Positions 42,688-50,854 of a DNA stretch of 64,000 nucleotides are shown here, one piece after another (the stretch's first letter is position 1; each line of letters opens with the position of its first letter). Origin of the DNA: Paenibacillaceae bacterium (GTDB lineage Bacteria; Bacillota; Clostridia; Lachnospirales; Lachnospiraceae); the NCBI GenBank assembly GCA_015057705.1, contig SVDU01000010.1, positions 62,001 to 126,000 of the forward strand, in the 5' to 3' direction. Position numbers and translations under genes: made by a program. The notes beneath the pieces are model-generated. The model was not told the origin of the DNA. It ran no database searches and worked only from the letters and a program-made list of their open reading frames with translations.

Positions 42688-43830
42688 ATGAGATATCGAA
42701 AACTGGGGAAAACAGGGCTGATGGTCAGCGAGATTGGTCTGGGGGGCGAATGGCTGGAGCGTAAAAATTATGATGAAGTAAAAGAGGTGGTAAGGCTTTG
42801 CAAAGAACAGGGAGTCAATATTTTAGACTGCTGGATGTCAGAGCCAAATGTGAGAACCAATCTGGGGGAAGCGATTAAAGACTGCAGAGATCAATGGATC
42901 ATACAGGGACATTTAGGTGCCACCTGGCAGAATGGACAGTATGTCAGAACACGTGATGTGGAAAAGGTAAAGGAAGCCTTCGAAGATTTACTGACCCGTT
43001 TCCAGACGGATTATATGGATCTTGGAATGATACACTTTGTGGATGAGTCAGCTGAGTTTTATAAAATTATGAACGGGGAGTTTATTGATTACATCAGGGG
43101 ACTGAAAGAAAAAGGAGTGATCCGCCATATCGGTATGAGCACTCATAATCCCGCTGTTGCAAAACTGGCTGCTTTAAGCGGAGAGATTGAGATGATTCTT
43201 TTTAGTTTAAACCCGGCATTCGATCTGCTTCCGCCCACCGAGGATATGACTGAATTGTTCCAGAAGGATTATCAGGAAGATTTAAATGGCATAGCTCCTG
43301 AGCGGGCTGAACTTTACAAGCTTTGTGACAGAGAAGGCGTTGGTATTACTGTAATGAAGGGATATGGGGGAGGCAGGCTGTTTTCTGCGGAAAATTCTCC
43401 TTTTGGAGTGGCGTTAACTCCGGTGCAGTGCATTCATTATGCTCTAACCCGTCCTGCAGTCGCTTCCATAATGGTGGGGTTAAGCACACCAGATGAAGTA
43501 AAAGCGGCTCTTGCCTACGAGACTGCCACAGAACAGGAAAAGGATTATGCAAGTATACTTGCCAGTGCTCCCCATCATGCCTATTCTGGTCAGTGTACTT
43601 ATTGTGGTCATTGTGCACCCTGCCCTGCCCACATCGATATTGCCATGGTAAATAAACTGTATGATCTGGCTGCCATGCAGGAAGAAGTTCCAGGGACAGT
43701 ACGTGCCCATTATGAAAATCTTTCATCTAATGCCTCTGATTGTATCGCTTGTAAGGCATGTGAAACACGGTGTCCATTCGAGGTACCAATTGTTGAGCGA
43801 ATGGAAAAAGCCAGGGACTTGCTTGGGTAA
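42688..43830 (+). CDS. Aldo/keto reductase with C-terminal ferredoxin-like cluster domain
   Basis: A 380-residue protein: TIM-barrel aldo/keto reductase (about 1-280; MRYRKLGKTGLMVSEIGLGG, LDLGMIHFVD, GVIRHIGMSTHN, ASIMVGLSTPDEV) plus a C-terminal domain with CTYCGHCAPCPAHIDI and CIACKACETRCPFEVPI, ligands for two [4Fe-4S] clusters. Common in anaerobes; electrons may come from ferredoxin rather than only NADPH. The catalytic Tyr/Lys positions of classic reductases are not clear in the sequence. TTGGAGGGG precedes ATG 42688. Substrate unknown. Confidence 0.9.
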   Translation: MRYRKLGKTGLMVSEIGLGGEWLERKNYDEVKEVVRLCKEQGVNILDCWMSEPNVRTNLGEAIKDCRDQWIIQGHLGATWQNGQYVRTRDVEKVKEAFEDLLTRFQTDYMDLGMIHFVDESAEFYKIMNGEFIDYIRGLKEKGVIRHIGMSTHNPAVAKLAALSGEIEMILFSLNPAFDLLPPTEDMTELFQKDYQEDLNGIAPERAELYKLCDREGVGITVMKGYGGGRLFSAENSPFGVALTPVQCIHYALTRPAVASIMVGLSTPDEVKAALAYETATEQEKDYASILASAPHHAYSGQCTYCGHCAPCPAHIDIAMVNKLYDLAAMQEEVPGTVRAHYENLSSNASDCIACKACETRCPFEVPIVERMEKARDLLG

Positions 43831-43846
43831 GAATCGGGGGAGACAG

Positions 43847-44704
43847 ATGAAAATAGCGGTATTTTCCGATATTCACAGTAATTATCATGGGTTTCATGCA
43901 TGCTACGAGGAAGCAGTAAAAAGAGGAGTGAATCAGTTTCTGTTTCTGGGAGACTATGTCAGTGACTGTGCATACCCAGAAAAGACAATGGCGCTTTTAT
44001 ACCATATCAGAGACCGGTATCCCTGTACTTTTATACGAGGCAACCGGGAGGACTATTTATTAAATCACAAAAACGGCGCAGAAGATGGATGGGTTTCTCC
44101 ATCTTCTGCTTCCGGAAGTCTTTTGTATACCTACGAACATCTTACAAAAGAAGATCTGGAATTTTTTGAAAGTATGGATCTTTCAGGAAGAATGACGATA
44201 GAAGGTTATTCTGATTTTTATTACTGCCATGGAACGTTAGAAAATACCAGGGGTGTGTTCCACCTGGGAAGTGAAAGCGCAAAGGAAGTGCTGAACCATT
44301 TGGATACTGATCTTATTATCTGCGGACACACTCACAGGCAGGGGATCTTCCAATATAAAGGGAAGACTCACGTCAATACGGGATCTGTAGGTGTTCCGTG
44401 GGACTATGATGGAGATGCGCAGTTTTGCATTCTTCACGGAGATAAGGGAATATGGAAACCGGAGCTGATTCAGTTGAATTACGATAAATCTTTGGCGGTA
44501 AAGGAACTATATGAAAGCCATTTAAATGAAAAGGCCAGGGTCTGGACGAGGATTGTTGAGAAAACACTGATTACAGGAATTGATCAGTCAATGCATTGCC
44601 TTACAACTGCACTTGAAAAATGGGAAAAGGACGGAGGAAGCGGTATCTGGTCCATGCTTCCTGAAACGTATTGGGAAGATGCAGCTGCTGAATTGGGGTT
44701 ATGA
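43847..44704 (+). CDS. Calcineurin-type metallophosphoesterase
   Basis: A 285-residue YfcE/apaH-like phosphoesterase: metal motifs VFSDIHSNYHG (about 5-15), FLGDYVSD, FIRGNRED and the histidines in YYCHGT and ICGHTHRQGIFQY, NTGSVGVPWD. A two-metal centre hydrolysing phosphomono- or diesters is expected; substrate unknown. The gene starts 17 bases after the reductase behind GGGGGAGA and ends in a terminator. The C-terminal 80 residues are helical and not part of the core fold. Confidence 0.88.
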   Translation: MKIAVFSDIHSNYHGFHACYEEAVKRGVNQFLFLGDYVSDCAYPEKTMALLYHIRDRYPCTFIRGNREDYLLNHKNGAEDGWVSPSSASGSLLYTYEHLTKEDLEFFESMDLSGRMTIEGYSDFYYCHGTLENTRGVFHLGSESAKEVLNHLDTDLIICGHTHRQGIFQYKGKTHVNTGSVGVPWDYDGDAQFCILHGDKGIWKPELIQLNYDKSLAVKELYESHLNEKARVWTRIVEKTLITGIDQSMHCLTTALEKWEKDGGSGIWSMLPETYWEDAAAELGL

Positions 44705-44720
44705 ATAGTATATAAAAATA

Positions 44721-44775
44721 AAGGAGATATCTTTGGCAGCAGGTTAGCAGCTAAAGATATCTTCTTTATTTTTTA
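44721..44775 (+). terminator. Terminator after the phosphoesterase gene
   Basis: GATATCTTT (44726) pairs with AAAGATATC (44753-44761) within AAGGAG...CTTCTT, tail TTATTTTTT. Confidence 0.8.
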
Positions 44776-44863
44776 GTGTTTATTACATTTTAGAAGCTGA
44801 AAATACAAACAAAAGTATCCATGATATTGGCATTAGCAGATCCGGCAGAATAGAGGCGTTAAT

Positions 44864-45313
44864 ATGAAATCCAATCAGGCAACGCGGCAGCCAAAACAGA
44901 CCCGCAGTATTAAGACTTTTTATTATCGGGATAAAGATATGATACTTGTTGAAATATTGGATCGTTATAATGAATCGTTTTTAAAAGTACATGAATCTAT
45001 GAATGTTCAGTTAGAATCGTACCGGGCCCCCCCGGCTCTGGATTACGGGATTTATGGAAGAAATGATAAAAAGTCATAGGGCTTCAAAAGAATTCAACAA
45101 AGAATTAAAAATCCTTCAATGGACTATTTAAAAGCCTTTAATGATATGCTGAGAGTAAAGGATTATGAGGCGGCTTCCATTGTGGTGGTTAATATAATGA
45201 GCTCCTTAGTCGATCAGATTGTTTTTGAGGATAATCCAGTTGATGATTCCAGAATTATAAAGGAAGGTGTTGATGCCATTCATCAATATCTGATAAGACA
45301 AGACTGTGATTGA
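44864..45313 (+). pseudogene. Small gene interrupted by an in-frame TAG, possibly a decayed regulator
   Basis: ATG 44864 (AGAGG seven bases upstream) opens a frame of 71 codons ending at TAG 45077-45079; the same frame then continues without a stop to TGA 45313 (64 more codons from ATG 45119). Read through, it is a 149-residue helical, soluble protein (TRSIKTFYYRDKDMILVEIL ... SMDYLKAFNDMLRVKDYEAAS). The second part recalls the helical C-terminal domain of GntR/FCD regulators, but this is weak. Either a gene with a nonsense mutation or two small genes. A perfect terminator follows. Confidence 0.4.
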
Positions 45314-45314
45314 A

Positions 45315-45349
45315 AACAGGGCGTTCCAAAAGGAACGCCCTGTTTGTTT
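45315..45349. terminator. Perfect 13-bp bidirectional terminator
   Basis: AACAGGGCGTTCC, AAAA, GGAACGCCCTGTT, T-rich on both outer sides; shared with the converging GH105 gene. Confidence 0.92.
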
Positions 45350-47486
45350 AAGAGATGGGAGCATTTTGCAGGAATTCGTCCAGCAGAAGTTTCTCCACTC
45401 CCGCAAGTACTGCAATACCGATTCCGTGAGGATCGTTAAAGCGCCACCCCAGCTGGCGGTAATAGGATCGGCTGTAAGAACAGTCAGATCCACGGCAGAC
45501 ACCGTATAAATCGCCTTTCCGGTTAATTACTGTTTTTTTCATACAAGTCCATGCCTTCGATATGGAAGCAATGCACCGGTTTTGCAGAGTATCTTTTATA
45601 ATACCCAGACGAATACCTCTGGAAAAGGAGCAGATGAACATGGAGGTGGAAGAAGCCTCCTCATAGGTGGTGGAATCATCAAGAATCTGATGCCACATAC
45701 CTGTTTCGTCCTGTACCTGCAAAATGCCTTCTGCCATTTCAAGAAAGAAGGAAGTGATGTAATCGTAATCCGGATGTTCCTTTGGCAGGATAAGAAGAAG
45801 TTCGGAGAGGGCAAGAACTACCCAGCCGTTTCCTCTGCTCCATGGAATCCGGTTCATCTTACCATAATTTAAATCAATAATATGGGACATCAGCCTTTTA
45901 TCCGTCATGAAAAAGTACTGTTTAAAAAGCTTTGCCTGGCGGCATGCATCATCCAGATATGCAGAGTCTCCACTAAGCTGATAGTACCGGCATAAGAAAG
46001 GGATGCTCATATACATATCATCAATCCACATGGTATTGTTGTTTCTGGAAAATACCATGTCCTGTTCTCTTCTCTGATGGTTTCTCATAAAATCAGCAAT
46101 TACATCAGCAAGTTTTTCAGCCTCTCTGGCAGGCCGGTATTTATGAGCTTCCAGCAGAAAAGAGCCAAAAGACCCACAGTCGTCCAGCTCGCTTAACCAG
46201 CAAAGCTGTGTATTAACTCCAGGATAGCCAAAAACGGATTTGTCATATACGGAATAATTATAGACTGAAGCCGTCATACGGGCATATTCCAGGACATATT
46301 CCTGCCAGTCAGTGCGGTTAAAATAACGGCTGGCAGTTAACAGGCCATATAAGGTAACTCCACAGGGATAAGTCCATTTTCCGTATAATTCTTCTTCTGC
46401 AAACATTCTCACAAAGGAATCCGGCAGATCTGCCTTCCAATAGCACGTACCGTTAATTCCATCGTAAACCTTTTCCATAGACAAAAGGTCTGAGACAGAC
46501 GGAATATTATCCCCAAACATACCAGCATAAAGCCATGAGCCTTCGTAGCCTTTTACTCCTGCAGACAGAGGAATGACTCTGCCGTCAGCTTGCAGCTTTA
46601 GATCTGTTCTGGTCTCTTCACCAGCCTTTTTTTTACACAATATAAGGAGGTTATGTGAGCCTCCCGGAAGCATGATTTCTGATTCCCAGGTCCCGTTTTG
46701 CCATTCGCCCCTTAATTCACCGTCAATGAAAAGCCTGGTCGGGCTCTCGCTTTTGCCTGCGGCATGGACTATCTTTGTCTTATCAAGGACAAATTCACTT
46801 TTTAAAACAGCGGTTCCCTGACTTGAGGAGCCAAAGACCCGTGTGATGGGGCAGTCTGACTGCTTCTTATCATACTCATTGCGTGGATACCAGGCAATAT
46901 TATCATAGCAGCCGGAAAGTATGGACGTTAAACCATCCGTATTCCACTGAACCGGTTCACTGTAAACAAAGCCCGCCTGCCCTTTACGCTCTGGTATGGG
47001 TGAGAGAAAATGTGGCGGCTCCCATTGCGGTTTTGCATTCCGCAGAGTAAAGCCAAAGCCGATTTCTGTCTTTTCTGTCATCAGAACAAAGTGATTCAGA
47101 CCTGCTAAAAGAGTAATGGAAAAGAATGCAGAGGTCTTAAAACTCTCATCTCCAGGCTGGGAGCGGTACACCTCTTCTCCGTTTACATAACATACAACAG
47201 GCCCCTGACAACGGACCTCAAAACGTGAGGGAGTCTGTTGGTGGCTGTAAAGGTCACCTGCACCATAGCAGATATCCCCGATCTGCGCATTAGGAAAGCG
47301 GTTGTTAAAATCAAACAAATACCATCCCTTTGTGTCACATAATATACCACTTTTAAAATCCAGTCGGTACTGATAAGGTACCTGGGGATTTTCCCCGATG
47401 AAGCGGTTGGCAAGCAGTGCAATTACATCTTTGTCCCTGTCCCCATAAACGGCGTAAGCACTGTCTTCCTGATTGAAATATTTCAT
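45348..47486 (-). CDS. Glycoside hydrolase family 88/105 protein (unsaturated rhamnogalacturonyl hydrolase type)
   Basis: A 712-residue cytosolic protein (no signal peptide). Residues about 1-320 are beta-rich modules; about 340-705 form the (alpha/alpha)6 barrel of GH88/GH105, with FSRNNNTMWIDDMYMSIPFL (catalytic Asp pair), IPWSRGNGWVVLALSELL, WHQILDDSTTYEEASSTSMF and GWRFNDPHGIGIAVLAGVE. GH105 enzymes remove unsaturated uronic acid from pectin (rhamnogalacturonan) oligosaccharides. The extra N-terminal modules make it about twice the basic size. Start behind AAGGAG. No transporter for pectin fragments lies nearby. Confidence 0.85.
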   Translation of the reverse strand: MKYFNQEDSAYAVYGDRDKDVIALLANRFIGENPQVPYQYRLDFKSGILCDTKGWYLFDFNNRFPNAQIGDICYGAGDLYSHQQTPSRFEVRCQGPVVCYVNGEEVYRSQPGDESFKTSAFFSITLLAGLNHFVLMTEKTEIGFGFTLRNAKPQWEPPHFLSPIPERKGQAGFVYSEPVQWNTDGLTSILSGCYDNIAWYPRNEYDKKQSDCPITRVFGSSSQGTAVLKSEFVLDKTKIVHAAGKSESPTRLFIDGELRGEWQNGTWESEIMLPGGSHNLLILCKKKAGEETRTDLKLQADGRVIPLSAGVKGYEGSWLYAGMFGDNIPSVSDLLSMEKVYDGINGTCYWKADLPDSFVRMFAEEELYGKWTYPCGVTLYGLLTASRYFNRTDWQEYVLEYARMTASVYNYSVYDKSVFGYPGVNTQLCWLSELDDCGSFGSFLLEAHKYRPAREAEKLADVIADFMRNHQRREQDMVFSRNNNTMWIDDMYMSIPFLCRYYQLSGDSAYLDDACRQAKLFKQYFFMTDKRLMSHIIDLNYGKMNRIPWSRGNGWVVLALSELLLILPKEHPDYDYITSFFLEMAEGILQVQDETGMWHQILDDSTTYEEASSTSMFICSFSRGIRLGIIKDTLQNRCIASISKAWTCMKKTVINRKGDLYGVCRGSDCSYSRSYYRQLGWRFNDPHGIGIAVLAGVEKLLLDEFLQNAPIS

Positions 47487-47790
47487 AAATGGTCTCCTTA
47501 AGTATTAATTTGAGAGTGATAGGAGCCGAAATGGAACAGTATTTTTGTGAAAACCTACAGAAAAACACGTCCATTTATGGTATAATTGTAGCGAATGTAT
47601 GGTTTTTCGTCAAGAAGATAAAACCCACTTCCCCAAAGCACAGGAAAATGATAGTATAAACATACCAATATACTATGAATGTACACGGCACTGCCAGAAA
47701 ATTCATTTTTGCAGTCAAGGGTTAACATGTTAGAATAAATACATAAGGCACGGATATGTGTAGCCGTTTCAGGAGAAGGAGCAGAGGCAT
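47487..47790. other. Intergenic region between GH105 and hydE
   Basis: About 300 bases between divergent genes. GTTAACATGTTAGAATAAATA (around 47718) contains a short palindrome (TTAACATGTTA) and a -10-like TAGAAT. No gene or structured RNA recognised. Confidence 0.35.
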
Positions 47791-48831
47791 ATGAGAGAAC
47801 TGATTGATAAATTATATAAGAATCACAACCTGGAAAAAGAAGAGTTTATATATCTGATAGAAAAATTTGATAAAGATACCAGTGAATATCTTTTTTCCCT
47901 GGCGCAGACAACCAGCCAGGAACATTTTCAAAAGGAAGTTTACATCAGAGGACTGATTGAATTTACTAATTACTGTAAAAATGATTGTTATTACTGCGGA
48001 ATCAGAAGGGGCAATAAAAACGTCAGCCGTTACCGCCTGAGCAAAGAAGAGATTCTTTCCTGCTGTCAGAATGGCTATGAACTGGGGTTTCGGACTTTTG
48101 TTCTCCAGGGCGGAGAAGATCCGGCATTTACCGATGAAATTATGATTGATATTATAAAAGACATGAGAGAAGGATATCCGGATTGTGCCATTACCCTTTC
48201 CATTGGGGAAAAAAGCTACGATCAGTATCAGGCGTATTACGAAGCTGGTGCCAACCGATTCCTTCTGCGCCATGAGACTGCCAATGAAGAACATTATAAA
48301 AAGCTTCACCCCGAGTCCCTTTCTCTTGAAAACAGGAAGGAATGTTTAAGAAATTTGAAGAAAATCGGGTATCAGGTAGGAACCGGATTTATGGTGGGTT
48401 CTCCTTACCAGACCCCTGAGTGTCTGGCAGAGGATCTTGCATTTATTAAAGAATTGTCTCCTCAAATGGTTGGAATCGGTCCTTTTATACCACATAAAGA
48501 AACTCCGTTTAAGGATTTTCCAGCTGGCAGCATGGATTTAACCCTGTTTCTTATTGGAATGATCAGGCTCATGCTTCCCAATGCTTTAATACCGGCTACA
48601 ACAGCGTTAGGAACCATAGATCCCAAGGGAAGAGAGAAGGGAATTCTATCCGGCTCCAATGTTTTAATGCCTAATTTATCTCCCATTGGTGTTAGAAAAA
48701 AGTATGAGCTGTATGATAATAAAATCTGTACGGGAGAAGAAGCAGCAGAGTGTAATGTCTGTCTGAGAAACCGTGTTTCCTCAATTGGTTACAATGTGGT
48801 AGAAAAAAGAGGGGACTTTGTAGAATTTTAA
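47791..48831 (+). CDS. hydE: [FeFe] hydrogenase H-cluster radical SAM maturase HydE
   Basis: A 346-residue radical SAM protein, the usual HydE length. The cluster motif is CKNDCYYCGIRRGN (CxxxCxxC, about residues 62-69); FVLQGGEDPAFTDE, SIGEKSYDQYQAYYEAGANRFLLRHETAN and FMVGSPYQTP follow; the C-terminus SSIGYNVVEKRGDF is typical. HydE helps build the dithiomethylamine-bridged di-iron subcluster of the hydrogenase. HydF and HydG are not in the window. PylB, a relative, is less likely because no pyl genes are seen. Ribosome site AGGAGAAGGAG. Confidence 0.92.
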   Translation: MRELIDKLYKNHNLEKEEFIYLIEKFDKDTSEYLFSLAQTTSQEHFQKEVYIRGLIEFTNYCKNDCYYCGIRRGNKNVSRYRLSKEEILSCCQNGYELGFRTFVLQGGEDPAFTDEIMIDIIKDMREGYPDCAITLSIGEKSYDQYQAYYEAGANRFLLRHETANEEHYKKLHPESLSLENRKECLRNLKKIGYQVGTGFMVGSPYQTPECLAEDLAFIKELSPQMVGIGPFIPHKETPFKDFPAGSMDLTLFLIGMIRLMLPNALIPATTALGTIDPKGREKGILSGSNVLMPNLSPIGVRKKYELYDNKICTGEEAAECNVCLRNRVSSIGYNVVEKRGDFVEF

Positions 48832-48990
48832 CAAACTTTTAACTGGAAGAGATGATTTTCTGGGCTTATATCACCATAGTGTTGGGATGTTTTGATACAT
48901 TGATGGGTATTTGCAGGATATATTCGGAAAATAAATCGATGTAAGCATATAAAAAGAGAAAATAGTCAAAAAATTAACGAATTAATGTTG

Positions 48991-49019
48991 TTGCTTAACA
49001 GGAGTGAACTCTATATAAT
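48991..49019 (+). promoter_or_regulatory. Promoter of the YitT family gene
   Basis: TTGCTT (48991-48996), 17-base spacer, TATAAT (49014-49019). The 70-base leader that follows can fold (CGGT...ACCG; GGTG...CACC) just before the ribosome site. Confidence 0.6.
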
Positions 49020-49092
49020 AGGTGTCGGTGAAAAGGCATTAAAACAAACCGCAAAAACTATAAAATCACCTACTGGAATGAGGAGAGCAACA

Positions 49093-49917
49093 ATGAAGAA
49101 AAAGCTTTTTTGGATAGCAATAGGCCAGTTTATCTCTGCATGCGCATATTGCCAGATTCTAAACGCCAACAATTTAGTCGCTACCGGACTTGGGGGACTG
49201 GCGACGGTATTCAACCGTCTGACTGGTGCCGATGTACAGCTGCTTTTGATTATTATGGCATTGCCCATATTCGTCTGGGCATTTTTCAGCTATAGTAAGA
49301 AACAGATTTTTTATGCTGGATTCAGTTATTTTATGTTTACTTTTTATGTAGGTATTGTTAACCGGTATCTGCCCCAGTTTCTCACAGATCCTATCGCTGC
49401 AGCTATTAGCGGCGGCGTTGTAGGTGGAATCGCAGGCGGTATTATAATGAAACAGAGAGTTGCCAACGGACCAGAATCCATTGTGGCATTGTATCTGAAA
49501 GAAAAAAAAGGTTTATCAATTGGATCCTACTATTTAATTATTAATACAGTAGTTATTTTCTCTTCCATTATCTATGGTGATATGACTATGATCGTTTATT
49601 CCCTCATCTGCACCTTCGTTCAGAGCGTGGTAACGGATAAGCTGATCATTGGATTTGAGAAATATTATAATGTTAATATTATGTCAGATCAGTATTTAGA
49701 GATTACACAGTTTATCCGCAATGATTTAAACAGAGGAGCCACCTTTATTCAGGGTATGGATACTTCCAATGTAAAAAAGAAGATGTTAATTCAGGCGGTT
49801 GTAAATCAGCAGGAGTTAATTGCAATCAAAGAATTTGTAAAGTCCTTTCATGATGACAGCTTTATCTGCGCAAGCATAAGCAACAACATCATAGGCAGGG
49901 GATTTGATGTAGAATAA
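49093..49917 (+). CDS. YitT family membrane protein (DUF161/DUF2179)
   Basis: A 274-residue protein with five or six N-terminal membrane segments (about 5-190; LNANNLVATGLGGLATVFNR is family text) and a C-terminal soluble DUF2179 domain (about 205-270; RGATFIQGMDTSNVKKKMLIQAVVNQQELIAIKEFVKSFHDD). YitT proteins are widespread in Firmicutes, often several copies per genome; function not established. GAGGAGAG precedes ATG 49093; a longer frame reaches 48985 but crosses the predicted promoter. Confidence 0.85.
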   Translation: MKKKLFWIAIGQFISACAYCQILNANNLVATGLGGLATVFNRLTGADVQLLLIIMALPIFVWAFFSYSKKQIFYAGFSYFMFTFYVGIVNRYLPQFLTDPIAAAISGGVVGGIAGGIIMKQRVANGPESIVALYLKEKKGLSIGSYYLIINTVVIFSSIIYGDMTMIVYSLICTFVQSVVTDKLIIGFEKYYNVNIMSDQYLEITQFIRNDLNRGATFIQGMDTSNVKKKMLIQAVVNQQELIAIKEFVKSFHDDSFICASISNNIIGRGFDVE

Positions 49918-49928
49918 ATTAAATAAAG

Positions 49929-49994
49929 GGCTGCCGGCAGTTTTTTCATTCCATTGTTGAAGTGGATTAAAAAATTGCCGGCAGCTCTCTTTTT
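49929..49994. terminator. Bidirectional terminator
   Basis: GCTGCCGGCAGTTTTTT pairs with AAAAAATTGCCGGCAGC (49969-49985), long loop containing a further small hairpin. Confidence 0.85.
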
Positions 49995-50595
49995 AAGTAG
50001 ACAGCAGTTCAATGACAAATGCTGTAGTCTGGGGAGGTATGCTTGCGGTCTGAAAATTGGCATGTTTAATGCGGACCATTTTCCCAGGTTTTAGATCATC
50101 CAGAATCAGGGGCTTCCCATTCTCATCTATAATTTCTGTGGCACTGGTAATAACAAAACGCATCTGATCTGTTTCATCATTGGGATTCCCGGTATAGATA
50201 AAGTTGTTGTTTGAATCAACCAACAGAATCCGGTCTGTTTTGATACTGTAGGATAAGGCATCTACCATAGCAATCACCCGGTAGGCGTTTGACTGGGGGG
50301 GAATGCTTCTTGTCATCATAGTGGAAAAAGTTGCATTGACATAGGATCCTTTTGTAATGCTGCATAAACTTATGCTATCTCCGAACTGATTAATGAGGAT
50401 GGTTTCCCAGCCAATATTTAATTGAAGTAATTCAATGTTTATCATATCGTTTTCACCAGGATCAGCATAAGAGATAAGGAGATATCCCGTCCTGCTGTTG
50501 GAAGTATACATCTCCTCCACAAGTGCATTCTGTACCTCCATAATACTTCCGCTCATTGTAATCATTCCTCTTACGTCTTCGTTATCTCCGATCAT
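49993..50595 (-). CDS. Unrecognised soluble protein with two similar halves
   Basis: A 200-residue beta-rich protein without signal or membrane segments. I do not recognise the family. Two related segments are visible: ATFSTMMTRSIPPQSNAYRVIAM near residue 90 and IKHANFQTASIPPQTTAFVIELL at the C-terminus, both preceded by alternating strands and GSYV/GKMV turns. This suggests a duplicated small barrel, DUF3221- or OB-like. The start is ATG 50595 behind AAGGGAG. Between yitT and the PTS regulator, transcribed alone. Confidence 0.7.
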   Translation of the reverse strand: MIGDNEDVRGMITMSGSIMEVQNALVEEMYTSNSRTGYLLISYADPGENDMINIELLQLNIGWETILINQFGDSISLCSITKGSYVNATFSTMMTRSIPPQSNAYRVIAMVDALSYSIKTDRILLVDSNNNFIYTGNPNDETDQMRFVITSATEIIDENGKPLILDDLKPGKMVRIKHANFQTASIPPQTTAFVIELLST

Positions 50596-50854
50596 AAAGA
50601 CTCCCTTGACAATAAGTTTCTATTTCATTATATGCGTACAGTAATATTTATTTCATTAAATAAAGAAGACATTACCATTTTGAAAATGGAAAAAAGATTC
50701 ATTCAGTTAAAAGATGATTTATGTTAATATGTAATTATGCATAAAAAAACAATAATCGACACGGATAAATGATAAAAAACAAACAAAATAAGTCTGGTTC
50801 TGGAAGATAATCGGATAGAACAATACCGATAGTGATTGACAGGAGTGAAGAAAA

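Noticed and set aside
47812-48309. 165-codon minus-strand frame opposite hydE
   Set aside because: Shadow of the radical SAM gene; Phe-rich nonsense text.
47791-48831. PylB (methylornithine synthase) as an alternative to HydE, prompted by the in-frame TAG gene nearby
   Set aside because: N- and C-terminal text fits HydE, and no pylS, pylC, pylD or tRNA-Pyl is visible.
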